Notes: generated by a model not told the origin, from the letters alone. A stretch of DNA of 64,000 bases from Vanilla planifolia (GCA_023846275.1 CM043871.1:32704578-32768577); one strand, 5' to 3'. Shown: positions 47,101 through 57,480, counted from the first letter of the stretch. A program made the numbers and translations.

Positions 47101-50100
47101 ATGGTAAAGCTTATTCTAATAGTTGCTTGAATTGAGCTCAAAGATGAAGTGAACTAAAAAATAAATCAAATTTTAAAATGCCTTGGCTTATGCAAAGATA
47201 ATCAACTGAAGAAAAATAGTTCAGATACTTTTTCCAACAAATATTACAAAGAAAGCATGTCTACCATAGCAAGAAACCATAAAAGTACAGTCTCAAAATT
47301 GAATTGGACATAAAAGCAACTCATTTGATTATCCAGTAAGGTTATACATTAGAATACATACTAACCTGTACAAGCTGTGGGCCTGCCAACTTTAGAAAAG
47401 TTGCATTTGTCTGTGCAGCACAAGCTCTAGCCATTAATGTTTTCCCAGTTCCAGGTGGACCATAGAGCAGTACTCCTTTAGGAGGACGAATACCCAATTT
47501 TTGAAACCTATCCTTGTGGGTCATTGGCAATACTATAGCTTCAACAAGTTCTTGAATCTGAAAACAAATGTATGAACAAGTACTAAAAAATGTAAAACTG
47601 ATTATATAGTCATTCATGAGAAAGCACTACAGGGACATAAGCTCATAACGTTATACATCACTATAAGATCCACATTCCAATTATGCTTCTTTTCTTCGAC
47701 GTAGATTTCTGCAAACAGTAACTTCCTAATTCTCCCAACACCAAAACTTGAGAGATTAACATATTTTTCATGCAGTTTGGGCATCATTGTTGAGATTTCA
47801 AATATCCAATGAGAAATTGGTTTTATTCAAAGCAAACTTTAGTAGCGTGCAAGAATTCTTGCTATATTATGGAGTTATTGCCAAACAATTTAAAATGTTC
47901 TAACACCAAAATTAAATATTAGAAAGAGAAGTGAAGCATTCACAACACATTCTGCAGTGTATTCACTGTATTTATAAAGCCAATATTAGGTGGACGACAA
48001 AGGGTTTCTCAGATAGTATAACTTTGAAGTGCCCTTAGAATCAAATCTTACTCGGAAAATTTATCAGACAACAAAATAGAAACAAAAAAGAATAAGAAAC
48101 GAACAAAATAACTATATTTTATAAAATCAGAACATTTAGAAATAAGTGCACATAAACAGTATTAGCAAAAAATGAATAAATATAAATAATGAAACCACCT
48201 GCTTTTCAAGACCTCCAATATCACTATAATCTTCCGTTGGTTTTTCATCCACTTCCATTGCCTTCACTCGTGAGTCATATTCTGATGGAAGTGTATCCAA
48301 TATAAGGTAGCTATCCTTGTTAACTCCAACAAGATCGCCTGGCTTCAACTTATCTGGATCAACCAGCCCAACAACCGGAAGAAAGATTGTCTACAATATA
48401 AGATTAAAAAAATATTATATTAACATGAGCTGATTTTACAGAAAAGAAGAGCATCTAATACCAGAATATGCTCATTAGAACTGCACGATATAAGAAATTT
48501 AAAAAAAAAATGATTGCAGACACGACAATCTCAGAACTCTTAACAGGAAATAGAACCATGAAAAAAAAGTCACAATAATGGTATCCCGCCGCAGGAAAGC
48601 TCTCCGATATGGGGATTTCGTGGAGATGTCTGGCATTATCACATGTTGACTTACACTACATTTTATAAGAAACAGCTTCGATGGCTCAAAACATTCACCA
48701 TCAGGTGGCAGATGAACAACATTTACCATTGTGCCAAAGATTAAAATAGAAAACAAAATCACAATAATAAATTATCACATGGAATTCATACAACACAGCC
48801 ATGTAATAGGAATCATCAAAATGTAATTGATAGGAGCTTGTAGTAGGGTAAAAAAAGTCCATACCATGAACCAGGTTAAAATAATTCTTATGCTGTGCTT
48901 ATTTATGTAGAACTCAAATGGTATTGTCCTTGATTAAACCATTAGAATTCAACTCCAAAAAAAACACATAGCATGTAGTAGGGGAAAAAAAAGTCCATAC
49001 CATGAACCAGGTTAAAATAATTATTGTGCTTTGCTTATTTATGTAGAACTCAAATGGTATTGTCCTTGATTAAACCATTAGAAATCAAATCCAAAAAAAA
49101 AAAACGCATGGCTTAGCAAGAGTGTTCATCAAGATTTTGATGGCACAGAAGATGTGAAGGTGAACTATAGGGCTTTGAATAGCACATCATTCCACAAATC
49201 AGAACTAAAATATTACTCTAGAAATAAATTTTTAACCAAGCAAAGACACAGTCAAGACAACATCAATTAAAAGCATCAAGTATTCATGTAAATATCAAGT
49301 CGCATATTACCAAAAGAGGAATTGGTCCAAAAAACCACAATGTCATTTGCCAAGCAACAAATATGTTTAGGTAGAACGCGAGTTATACGTAAATTGTCAT
49401 CGAATTCAAAGTTTCCACTCTTGAACATAGATATTACTAAAAGAAAGATTGCTTAAATAGTCAATGTAATCCCTTCTAGTATTTGGAATTATTTTGTTAG
49501 GCCTTAACTATAGTCAATACAATTGAAAAAAGTACAAATAGAAGATGTAATACCTTATACTTTCATAATTTACCTACAAGTTTCACAGCCTTAAAAGATT
49601 CTAGTGTTAATGCCAAAGATGATTTTCTATACATGGACAAGCATTTAGAAGGCTCAACCACGAGTCTAATCTAACCCATGTAGGGTTTGCTAGATCTAGG
49701 AAGTCATTAAGACAGGCCTTGGTCAATGAATGATATTGATCATCACCCGTGGGAACAAACAATCCTCAAATGTTAAAAGAAGTGCAAAACCTTCATAGAT
49801 TGTTGCCACTCCATGCATGTGACAATGTTTCATCAAGTTGAGTCTGCAAATAGTAAGCGTTAGGACTATTGACTTCTTTTCTATGTAAAGGCCTTCGCAA
49901 GGTTAACCGACCTTGCCCTAATCGACCACTCGAGTAGAATTGACCTTGTGCAAAACCAAGTTGATATGAGCGACTTCATAAAGACACTAGTATTTGCTGT
50001 AATAATTTTTTATGTATCAATAGATGGACACTTGCTGAAGCACTACTTGCAATCTAGTTCCTTTAAGGAGATCAACATTCAGTAAGGGTGCTTTGGCATT

Positions 50101-53100
50101 CTCAAAATCCCAAATGGTCAATTGAGCTTCAAAATAGTTGATAACCACCTCAACCCTTGTTGGTGTTTACACCGAAGAGAAGCAAAGAGACTTTGTCAAT
50201 ACTTGGTGACATGCTACAATATGCCCAAAGAACCATGGGTTCAACCCACTTTGATTTCTTCTCATCTAGCTAGGTATGGAGAATGCCTAATATTCACTGA
50301 ATGGCCACCTAAGGTTGATCGTTGGTATGGGGGACATACATTGAGGTAATATCAAACGTAATCTCATTTTATCTCACAAAAAATTCAAACTTTGACCTTT
50401 GAGAATGACAAGTAATTATCTATAATAAAGACCAAATGTAGCACAAATCTACACACAAATACACCCAAAAAAAAAACTTGCATATTTGTTGGCTCTTCAT
50501 CTTCTGTAACGATCTAACCTCAACCCATTTGGTGAAGTGGTCAACCAAGGCCAAGAGGAAGCATTAGTCATTGGAGGGAAATGGCATAAAGAAGTCCATC
50601 CCTCATAAAGCAAATGGCCAAGAAGCACTAATCAATATGATCATGGAGGTTGCCTAGCTTTGGATGAGGGCATGTAATTTGTATTAAACACGCAAGCATG
50701 CATAATTGTCAGCATCACATCCAACCCTTAGCCAATAATAGCCTTTTCAAATCACCCAAGTTGCCAATAACCAACCTCATCTAGACAGGATCCTTTACGA
50801 ATGGTCACAAAAGGATTGGCAATAGAGCTGAGCATCAACTAGCAAATAGCATGCAACCCATGATAGAGTTGAGCCATCTTCTTGAAAGAAAAAGGAATGA
50901 AATCATCACTATTGTCAACTAAAACTTCCAATTCATACATCCAGTATAGCACAAACTAGATGCCCATAACCTATGGTGAAATGTAGATGAACTCGACGAG
51001 CTCATCTTCAATCAAGTCCCCAATTCCATTCTTAGCTAGGTAATCCACTTCTTGATTTTCTTCCCAGAGCATCTTTGACTAAATCACTACATTGTTGTAG
51101 AATCTTGTAGCATGGAGTCAAACCAAGCTCACACTCAGTCACTTAACAAAGAAAAAAGGTATAAAGAAAGGCATTATACTTGGCCTGGCTATTGGTAACC
51201 CAAAACTAAAAGTGAAATGCATGCTTTAGAACTACTCTAACTAGACCAGTTAGCACAATGTCAACCCTATAATACGAGAATTTGCAACGAGGATCATGAT
51301 GATGAGGGCATAATCAAATGGCTCCACTAACGAGTACAAATCCTTCATCCTAAAGGGCATAAGAACCATATCCCTAGGTTGGCACATTACCAAGTATATG
51401 GAGCCCATAGAACACTATCGAAGAGTCAATCGACTAGCAGCCAAATGACAACTATCAAAGATAGTGTAGATCATCCCAACTGGGGTTTTCATGGCTCAAA
51501 CAAGATAAATAAAGCTTAGACGAGAGCCATCAAAGCTAAAAGAGCAACTCGAAGAACTAGACCTGAAACTAGTCCTATTGCAAGTATGTTTTGAGCAGTC
51601 CTTTCTTGTTAATGCAATTGGTCCTTACGTCGACTTCTATACTTGACAGCCATTTTGACCACCATGACATGGAATAATATTCTTATTGGTCACCCTAAGT
51701 TGCTAGACTAAGTAAATTAAAGGGCAACTACTGGATGTTGAATTGGTTCATCGAGTGCCTAAACAACAAACACACTCAAATGGTCAAATCAAATGAGTTT
51801 GACTATGATGCAAATGAGTGCCTATCATGGTGTGAAAATAATCCTAATGGAATAAGCAATATCACTCCAAATTGATTTGGCCCTCCTCATCGATTGGATG
51901 AAGGAAGAGTCTACACTCCATCACAAATAATATCACTTTCCATCTAAGCTTGATTTGAGTGTAGCTCAACCAAACAAGTATCTTACTCAATGCAAATATA
52001 TTCCTAAGAGAGCTTTAACAATTATCCAAGGACTAGAGAAGCAAGTGCACCAAATGTTCTCCAAGCAAAATACATCGTAACCCCTTGTTGAACATAAATA
52101 TGCAACATAATGGCCATAACACATAACATGCACAAGGGCATCATGGAAACATTCGATAAAGGCTTTCAAAAATTTGCCTTCTCCTTGAAACACATCAAGT
52201 CTCACATAGGTGGGATGACCAAGGAAAAATATGTTATAAACTTCCAAAACAACTAGTTAGCGGATCAAATAGAACCCCTTGATAAAAGTTGTGCAATGTC
52301 CCAATTTTTGCAACTATTATAAATTATGCATGTAAATTTAAAAATAAATACAATAATATGTAATTAAGTGCATTCTGATATCATCCAATTGTTATTTTGA
52401 GAAATTAGGACAATTTAATAAAATATTAATATTTTAATTGCATCTCATAACATTATTGGTTGCAAATAGGTTGAAATGTGGATGTGAACACATGATTAAA
52501 TAGATCTCATTAAAAGAGAGCTAATGATCCTTGCTACATAATTTTTAGAACCCTTTCGATTTTAATTGATTTTCAAAGTTATTGAATTATAAAGAAATCA
52601 ATTTTTTATTGTTTAGCAAGGGTTATTAATAGCAGCATTTGTAGTATTTTTCCTTATTGATGGGACTTCATTATCCCTCGCTCAAGAAGGATTACAAATG
52701 TGGTTTTCCATGGAAAAAATAAGACTGTTAAGGAAACACGAATTAGGGATGGTTTGAAGGATCAAGAAGGGGTTTCGTGCTTGTGGCCATGGTGTTTGAG
52801 AGAAAGGTGAGGATAAAAAATTGAAGGGCGAGCTAGTATAAGAGCTCGGACAAACCTTGCATAAGGCTATTCCTCTCTCTCTCTCAGCCTTCTATTGTCG
52901 CGACATGCAATGCTTCACAAAGCTCTCTCTAGGGTCTTTGGGTTTTCTTATCATAGACATATAGAACCTTTTATTTCTCCTTTGTTCTTACACTCACAAC
53001 AGGGCTTTCCCATTATTGTAAACCAAGATCAGTAAAGGTATAAAAGCGGCAAAAATAAAAACAAAAAGAGAAAAAGAGAAACAAAAGTTGAGAGAAGGGT

Positions 53101-56100
53101 TTCCACCAAACTAGAAAGGGGAAACTCCAATTGAGGTGAGCTTTAGCATCAACTAACATTAAGTAAAGATTGAAGTATTGCTAATTGATAAATTTTAATG
53201 AAGGTTGTTGCTATGCTCCCAACAAGTAAGTGGAATTGAGCAACCACAACCAGGAAAACTGTTTTACTTAAATTGATACACCAAGAGGAAAGGAAGTGAA
53301 TTACTGATCTAATTTGAAATCCAAGTAAAAACGAGATTAGCATGAGAAGCTATGAAAAAACAATTTAGAGGTAGTTCAAACTATTGCAAGCATAAAGATA
53401 ATTAGTAAGATCAACTTTTAAATAAAATTATTTGTTATTACTATATATATTTTTAAGAATTCCAAAAATTGATTGAAATAATTGAAATAATTGAAAATAT
53501 TGAAATGATAGACCTTAATGAAGTATAAATGAATTCCTTTGCAGGAAAATAAAACGCAAAAAACAATAAAATTGACGAGATACTTGAAAACCTAGGTAGA
53601 TGATTTCAAATAAATTTTATGTGGACAGATGTTATCATTTAAACAATATAACATTACATCCATAAATTTTATATTTGTTCTGATAATAAATATGATGCAA
53701 CTAACAAAATATGATTTGACAATTTCTATATGCTTAAAAATTGTATATATATATGTATATACATGCATACATGTATACATACATGTATACATGTATGCAT
53801 GTATATACATATATATATACATAAATATACATATAGATGTATATATACATATATATATGTATACATATATATATATATAAATGATATTTATGAATAAAAT
53901 TATCATAATATAATAGAAAAGAGAAATTATGGAGAATAGAAAGTGAATGTGATAATTGAACTTTGAGTTTAGTGTGCACTATATTTATAAAGTGTTATAA
54001 TATGATTTGAAGTACAACCTACTTAAACTCTATGATATGAAAGAAAAATAATTAAAAAAAAAATTCTAAACCATATCCCAAGATTCTATTATACATGATG
54101 AGCTCCGGCACATAATGTGCATCAAAGAACTCTTCTGTTATTATTAATATTTTATGCAGAGATAATGTATGGAGATAATATGATTGCATTATTCTAAATA
54201 TTGTTGAATATTTTGTACATGATTGATGTGTTGAAGATATGATATGATTGATATGACTAATAAGCTATGATATAATTATATATAGAGATCTAGAGATTAT
54301 GTAATGAGATATCATCTAGAGATAAAATGAGATACAATTATGAATATATGATAATGATCATATGAGTAAATCGGAGTCCCATTAAAATAAATATGAAAGA
54401 AAAAGAGAAAAATGACTAAGAGAAACGAATAGAAGATGATATATGAAACATATATGAAAAAAGTAGAATATATGTGTTTGTGTGCACAATCATGTTACTA
54501 AACATGTTCATCACTATTTGTAACTTTTTTATTTTATTACTTGACAAATTAAGTTTTGTATGGCTCAATTCCCTACTTACAATACAAACAATACCACAAA
54601 CTAAAAAAAAACAATACTTAGAGTGGCATATGAGCTAGTTGTGAGTGTGATATTTTGCCTATTATGATTTTGTACTTGACTATCAATACCAAATGTTTAG
54701 CCAAAACAAGTATACATGTACTACATTTTATTATAGTTTGTTCTAACGAAAATGGTTTAATTATAGTTTATATTTAATTTTTTTCATCAATCTAATCGAT
54801 TATTGTATTGGCAAAGGAAAAGACCAAACTCACAAGGTAGTCAAGTTATGCAAACACACCTAAAGAATAATAAATAGTTGAATCAAACAAACCAACAAAG
54901 ATGCAACAAGAAGAGAATAGTGAACCGAACGAACCAACAAAATTTGAAAAGAAACAATAAATGGCCATGCTAGATAGAAAAGAAGGGATGCATGGGAGAC
55001 ACAAAAGACATGTATCAAGCAATTGGAAGAGCGTGAATAACTAATTTTACATATTGTGCTAATAACTGTATGATCGAACTATCACAAAATTGGGTTTTAC
55101 ATATTATTTATAAATTGGTAAGACACTTTAGTTTGAAAAAGTAGAAGAATGAAGAATTATAACTTAACAAGTACAAGTTTTTGAAAAACACAATACCCTT
55201 TTCTTTGAAAGGTTTACCACTACTTCATATGAACTTACAACACACTTTATAAGAAATTCTTCTATAACCCAAACTTTCAAGTAAGTGAACAGCATTTATC
55301 ACTATGCCAATGATCACAGTATAATATGTTATCACTTAAAATTCCTACAACTCAATCTTATAATAGGAATTACCAACATTTAACCAATAGAAAGCTTAGT
55401 AGTAGTCTGAAAAAAAATTCATACCATGAGCTAAGTTAAAAACAATCCATATGCTTGGTTATGTTGAACTCAAATAGTATTGTCCTTGATTAGACTATTA
55501 AAATTCAGATCCGAAAAATAAAAGGGGAAAAAAAACAAGCTGGCAAGAAAGAGTGTTGTCCAAGTTTTTGGTGGCACATAAGGTGCTTAACTGCAATATA
55601 GAGCAACATATAACACATCATATTCACAAATCAGAACTGAAACATTACACTAGAAATAAAGATTTTACCATGTAAAGCCTCAATCATGGTAACACAAAAT
55701 AAAAGCATCAAGAACAACCATTCGTGTAAATATAAAGCCACATTTTACCAAATTAAAAAAAATAGTCAATAAACCATAACACTGCTTTCCAAGCAAACAA
55801 AATTCTTAATAGAAAGTTATTTGCACTTAAATGGCCACCTAATTTAAAGTTTCCAGTTGTACCTGCAGATACTATTAAAAGGAAACTTTGCTTAGATGGT
55901 AAATGCAACCCCCTCAACTATTAAGTGGCATTTTGTCCATTTTGTCAAGTCTTAACCACAGTAAATACAATAGACAAAGTATCACTAGAAAATATAATCA
56001 ATTTCTATAGTTGCAAAGTCTTAAAAATTATCTAATCTAACTAAGACAAAATGCTGTATTGTATATTGTTTATAAATTGTCAAGAAAACTTGACAATGAT

Positions 56101-57349
56101 AAATAGAAGAATGAAGAATTGTAGCTTACTTGCCGAGTAGAAGTTTTTAAAACAACACATTTCCCCTTTCTTTGAGAATCTAGGTCAACATTTGCACCAT
56201 CTTCCTCAGCATCATCCTCGGGATTCATTTCCAAAATCTAAATAAAAGATACTAATCTCAGTACAGCAAAGCAAAATACTAGCAAGCAGTGAAACTATTA
56301 AAAATAAGAAAATAAAAATCATCTCAATGCCTTCAGACTTTCAATTACTCTTGTGCTTTCACCATGAAATTACCCTTTCCAATGAACTTTTTAAACAAAA
56401 AATGAGAACCAAAATTCTACTGCAATCCAAGAACAAAATTATTTTAAGTGGTTCAACTTCTACTTTGTGAGAGTAGTTGATGAAAACTAAATTTATTAGT
56501 TCACCAAGATTTCCAAATGATTGATAAAAAAATTCCAATTTGTCTGTCTATTATTGGAAAATGTTTTTATATTAAAATGATGCATCGCAGATCTCAGTAA
56601 TATATCGAACTATGAACAAAATGGGGGTTTTCCAATTTCCAGAACTTTAAAAAAAAAAATCAAACAATAAAACGCTAGTCTATGTTTGTGAAAGGAAGAA
56701 GCACTTCGTCTGAATATAACGCTATAAGATAAGCACCCATCAAGAAATAATTCGCTAGTAGCACCATCAACGGACAACCAGCCAAATGAAGGTAGTTCTG
56801 GCACAAGTATGGGGATTTGGCTCTTTCAAAAATCAAGAAAATAGTAAAAGCATAAAGCTGACCAATATATGCAAAATAATCCTAGCGAATGATCCTATAC
56901 TACTCAAGGAGTGAAACAAAAAAAAAAAAAAAAAAAACCTACGACGCGAAAAGAGATAAATTAAATGAGGTGATTCCTACCTCGACGATGTTTCCAACAA
57001 GGTATGGCAATTGCTTATTTAGCTTGATCTTCTCCTGATTCTCCTTTATCTTTTCCTTGAAGGACTCAAGCTCCAGGTTGGTTCTCTGCAACTCGTCCTG
57101 CAAGAGACGGAAAACCATACCGACCTTCGTGATCCTCGTATCACCGGAAATTAAGAAAAATGGATTGACAAAGGAAGACAAAAACTGGACTCATTGACGT
57201 GGCTCTCGGCTAGGGTTTTTATCAATCACCTTGAGTACTCGAATCTCGTTGTCGAGGAGGCGAGACGCCCGACTAATGTCGTCCGTGGTCATCGACGCGA
57301 GCTGGTCGTCCTCGAAGTTTGCATCATCGGCAGTCGAAGCCGAAGCCAT
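38110..57349 (-). CDS. RPT5: 26S proteasome regulatory ATPase subunit RPT5 (6A), complete gene, ten exons
   Basis: RPT5 is one of six AAA+ ATPases of the 19S base ring. The ring unfolds ubiquitinated substrates and opens the 20S core in nucleus and cytosol. Ten exons joined at GT/AG sites give exactly 424 residues, the length of Arabidopsis RPT5A. An N-terminal helix/coiled coil (about 25-70) precedes an OB domain (about 80-165). The AAA+ domain has Walker A GPPGTGKT at 212-219, Walker B IIFIDEID around 267-274 and arginines in RSGRLDRK at 329-336. The C terminus is NYYA, the HbYX gate-opening motif. All key residues are intact. The gene occupies 19.2 kb because introns 3 and 6 are expanded by repeats. 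A second RPT5 paralog is common in plants, so A versus B is not assigned. Confidence 0.97.
38188..38529 (-). other. RPT5 intron 9
   Basis: 342 bases, with donor GAG|GTTCTT and acceptor CAG. Nothing else is recognised. Confidence 0.9.
38530..38670 (-). CDS. RPT5: RPT5 exon 9 (residues 353-399)
   Basis: It encodes [19 protein letters not shown] through LALRRDATE, the small alpha-helical lid of the AAA+ module. It is 47 codons in phase 0. Confidence 0.96.
38776..38895 (-). CDS. RPT5: RPT5 exon 8 (residues 313-352)
   Basis: It encodes [20 protein letters not shown] and then [20 protein letters not shown]. This covers sensor 1 (ATNRAD) and the arginine-finger segment of the AAA+ domain. It is 40 codons in phase 0, after a 502-base intron 7; the following intron 8 is only 105 bases. 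Confidence 0.96.
38896..39397 (-). other. RPT5 intron 7
   Basis: 502 bases, with donor AAG|GTAAGG and acceptor GAGCAG|. No other feature is recognised. Confidence 0.9.
39398..39485 (-). CDS. RPT5: RPT5 exon 7 (residues 283-312)
   Basis: It completes the split Ser283 codon (AG|T) and encodes [20 protein letters not shown] through DDRIK, part of the AAA+ core with the conserved GDREVQRT segment. It is 88 bases, and the joining phase matches exon 6. Confidence 0.96.
40141..41340 (+). pseudogene. decayed protein-like segment of unknown family in RPT5 intron 6
   Basis: This stretch is richer in GC than its surroundings. It carries short open frames with natural-looking composition, such as 40354-40557 (containing [16 protein letters not shown] and [12 protein letters not shown]) and a frame near 40590-40740 with [11 protein letters not shown]. 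Stops and frame changes separate them. I do not recognise the family, and a chance composition effect cannot be excluded. It could be a processed pseudogene or part of a transposon ORF. Confidence 0.3.
41731..42125. repeat. tandem duplication, about 213-bp unit, two copies
   Basis: Copy 1 (41731-41943) and copy 2 (41944-42125) both contain TCCATTAGTTATC-like, AGCCCAATCATTTTCTC, TTGTCCTTTGTACTAGTATG and AACATGCAATTTCATGTTGC. Copy 2 lacks about 30 bases found in copy 1 after GAAGATGGATA. Their high similarity indicates a fairly recent duplication. The open frame 41868-42218 runs through the repeat and is probably not a gene. Confidence 0.9.
42518..42668. repeat. direct repeat, copy 1 (partner at 43212)
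   Basis: About 150 bases, nearly identical to 43212-43361. They share GGTAGCAAAGTATAA, GGTTTTTGTACTTAATTACA, CACAATGGAATTAAGCAA-like and TCTCCAAACTTAAT. Confidence 0.9.
43212..43361. repeat. direct repeat, copy 2 (partner at 42518)
   Basis: Same orientation as 42518-42668, with about one difference in ten bases. The 540-base spacer between the copies has no recognised content. Confidence 0.9.
44231..45152 (+). mobile_element. 5'-truncated LINE (zf-RVT/RNase H end) with target-site duplication
   Basis: The plus strand encodes the C-terminal end of a plant LINE ORF2. It starts in the zinc-finger segment ([11 protein letters not shown]) and continues into an RNase H domain with INCDAAV, the Glu segment [14 protein letters not shown] and TDSTT, then [17 protein letters not shown]. 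In-frame TAG codons at 44826-44828 and 44847-44849 interrupt it. Flanking words AAACACTTGTTTATT (44231-44245) and AAACACTAGTTTATT (45138-45152) agree at 14 of 15 positions and look like a target-site duplication. It lies antisense to RPT5 inside intron 6 and is clearly richer in GC than the host intron. Confidence 0.85.
45945..46063 (-). CDS. RPT5: RPT5 exon 6 (residues 244-282 plus 2 nt)
   Basis: It encodes [20 protein letters not shown] and then [19 protein letters not shown], including Walker B (IIFIDEID). The exon ends AG|GTATGA, leaving two bases of the Ser283 codon. The acceptor is CAATGCAG| at 46064. Confidence 0.97.
46064..47365 (-). other. RPT5 intron 5
   Basis: 1302 bases of AT-rich sequence with donor CAG|GTTAGT. 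A short imperfect internal repeat near 46225-46320 (AACTGATAAATTGA / AGGATAAATTGATTGA) is the only structure I see. Confidence 0.9.
47366..47557 (-). CDS. RPT5: RPT5 exon 5 (residues 180-243)
   Basis: It encodes [20 protein letters not shown], then [20 protein letters not shown] with Walker A, and ends GPQLVQ. It is 64 codons in phase 0, with acceptor TTTTCAG| and donor CAG|GTTAGT. Confidence 0.97.
47558..48198 (-). other. RPT5 intron 4
   Basis: 641 bases, AT-rich, with donor AAGCAG|GTGGTT. No other feature is recognised. Confidence 0.9.
48199..48390 (-). CDS. RPT5: RPT5 exon 4 (residues 116-179)
   Basis: It encodes [40 protein letters not shown] and then [11 protein letters not shown], covering the OB-domain end and the entry into the AAA+ module. 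It is 64 codons in phase 0, with acceptor ATTGTAG| at 48391. Confidence 0.97.
48650..49560 (-). repeat. intron-3 segmental duplicate, distal copy
   Basis: This segment matches 55235-56010 in order and orientation. Shared blocks include TTTATAAGAAA, CAAATGGTATTGTCCTTGATTA / CAAATAGTATTGTCCTTGATTA, CACAAATCAGAACT, AAAAGCATCAAG and ATAGTCAATACAATTGA-like. It also carries an internal 135-bp tandem duplication that the other copy lacks. Confidence 0.8.
48840..49110. repeat. 135-bp tandem duplication, two copies
   Basis: Copies 48840-48974 and 48975-49110 share GTAGTAGGG, GTCCATACCATGAACCAGG, TGCTTATTTATGTAGAACTC and CTTGATTAAACCATTAGAA with very few differences. The duplication is younger than the larger intron duplication that contains it. 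Confidence 0.95.
49561..50489. other. intron-3 insertion, unassigned part
   Basis: No recognisable coding domain. A plus-strand open frame at 50122-50349 has no known motif. It may be the 3' part of the gypsy remnant next to it. Confidence 0.4.
50490..51500 (-). pseudogene. Ty3/gypsy RNase H-integrase remnant in RPT5 intron 3
   Basis: On the minus strand the end of RNase H ([15 protein letters not shown] near 51062-51018) is followed by the start of integrase: SWPFAL, a stop, [13 protein letters not shown], then after a frameshift [19 protein letters not shown]. This matches the 'SPWPFxxWGxDxxGPxP ... VDYFTKWVEA' region of plant gypsy elements. It differs from the element at 20-27 kb. Confidence 0.75.
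51501..53742. other. intron-3 insertion, probable retroelement-derived DNA
   Basis: No domain is identified with confidence. Near 52840-53030 the plus strand has a promoter/leader-like stretch (GTATAAGAGCTCGG, then a CT run at about 52870-52886), which could be LTR sequence. An 86-codon minus-strand open frame at 51987-52247 is unassigned. Confidence 0.35.
53743..53879. repeat. AT/GTAT/GCAT compound microsatellite
   Basis: About 137 bases made almost entirely of TATA, GTATAC and CATG words. Many words are palindromic, so the tract can fold on itself. The Tyr/Ile-rich open frames across it on both strands are artefacts. Confidence 0.95.
53880..55136. other. intron-3 AT-rich DNA
   Basis: No coding sequence or element is recognised. 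Frequent stops occur in all frames. Confidence 0.5.
55137..55225 (-). pseudogene. degenerate duplicate of the 3' end of RPT5 exon 3 with its flank
   Basis: Positions 55137-55225 align with 56101-56190 (end of exon 3 and start of intron 3). Both contain TAGAAGAATGAAGAATT, AAGTTTTT and CCCTTTTCTTTGA / CCCCTTTCTTTGA in the same order and spacing. In the copy the donor GTAAGC has become TTAAGT-like and a five-base gap disrupts the coding part, so it cannot act as an exon. Confidence 0.7.
55235..56010 (-). repeat. intron-3 segmental duplicate, proximal copy
   Basis: This is the partner of 48650-49560, in the same orientation. Together with the exon-3 copy at 55137-55225 it suggests a tandem duplication of roughly 0.9 kb starting within exon 3. 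Confidence 0.8.
56130..56237 (-). CDS. RPT5: RPT5 exon 3 (residues 80-115)
   Basis: It encodes [20 protein letters not shown] and then [16 protein letters not shown], the first strands of the OB domain. It is 36 codons in phase 0, with acceptor TATTTAG| and donor CAA|GTAAGC. Confidence 0.97.
56238..56980 (-). other. RPT5 intron 2
   Basis: 743 bases with donor GAG|GTAGGA. It contains an A-run near 56920-56937 (plus strand). The 64-codon frame at 56610-56804 has no recognisable domain. Confidence 0.85.
56981..57097 (-). CDS. RPT5: RPT5 exon 2 (residues 41-79)
   Basis: It encodes [20 protein letters not shown] and then [19 protein letters not shown], the N-terminal coiled coil that pairs with a neighbouring Rpt subunit. 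It is 39 codons in phase 0, with acceptor CTCTTGCAG| at 57098. Intron 1 upstream is 132 bases. Confidence 0.97.
57230..57349 (-). CDS. RPT5: RPT5 exon 1 (residues 1-40)
   Basis: The ATG at 57349 starts [20 protein letters not shown], then [20 protein letters not shown], matching the plant RPT5 N terminus. The donor is AAG|GTGATT at 57229. It is GC-rich compared with its flanks. Confidence 0.97.
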
Positions 57350-57480
57350 GTTTGCGCGAGCGAGGAAGAAAGATGATCAGCGAAGACTGTTCCAACTGAC
57401 CCCAACGTGAGTTTTCACATGTTTTAAATAACTCATAGTCTCAACCGGCTCATCTAAATAATAATAATAATATAATTAGT
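57350..57480 (-). promoter_or_regulatory. probable RPT5 core promoter and 5' UTR
   Basis: On the minus strand a TATA-like TATTTAAAAC lies at 57421-57430, about 72-81 bases before the ATG, leaving room for a short leader that is rich in CTT/CGC words. This placement is inference from spacing only. I see no clear TGGGC-type proteasome promoter element. Confidence 0.35.

Larger units (their letters stand above)
48391..56129 (-). other. RPT5 intron 3 (7.7 kb, expanded by duplication and insertion)
   Basis: The donor is CGGCAA|GTAAGC at 56129 and the acceptor TTGTAG| at 48391. The intron contains a duplicated pair of segments (48650-49560 and 55235-56010), a copy of the 3' end of exon 3 (55137-55225), a minus-strand Ty3/gypsy remnant (50490-51500) and a long AT/GTAT microsatellite (53743-53879). 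Confidence 0.9.

Noticed and set aside
38446..48348. Several short minus-strand open frames that could be listed as separate AAA ATPase genes
   Set aside because: They are exons of a single RPT5 gene. Splice sites and phases join them into exactly 424 residues.
48499..48762. 87-codon minus-strand frame in RPT5 intron 3
   Set aside because: It has no start context, domain or splice support and partly overlaps the duplicated intron segment.
53592..53979. Tyr/Ile-rich open frames on both strands
   Set aside because: They are translations of the palindromic AT/GTAT microsatellite; no membrane protein is credible.
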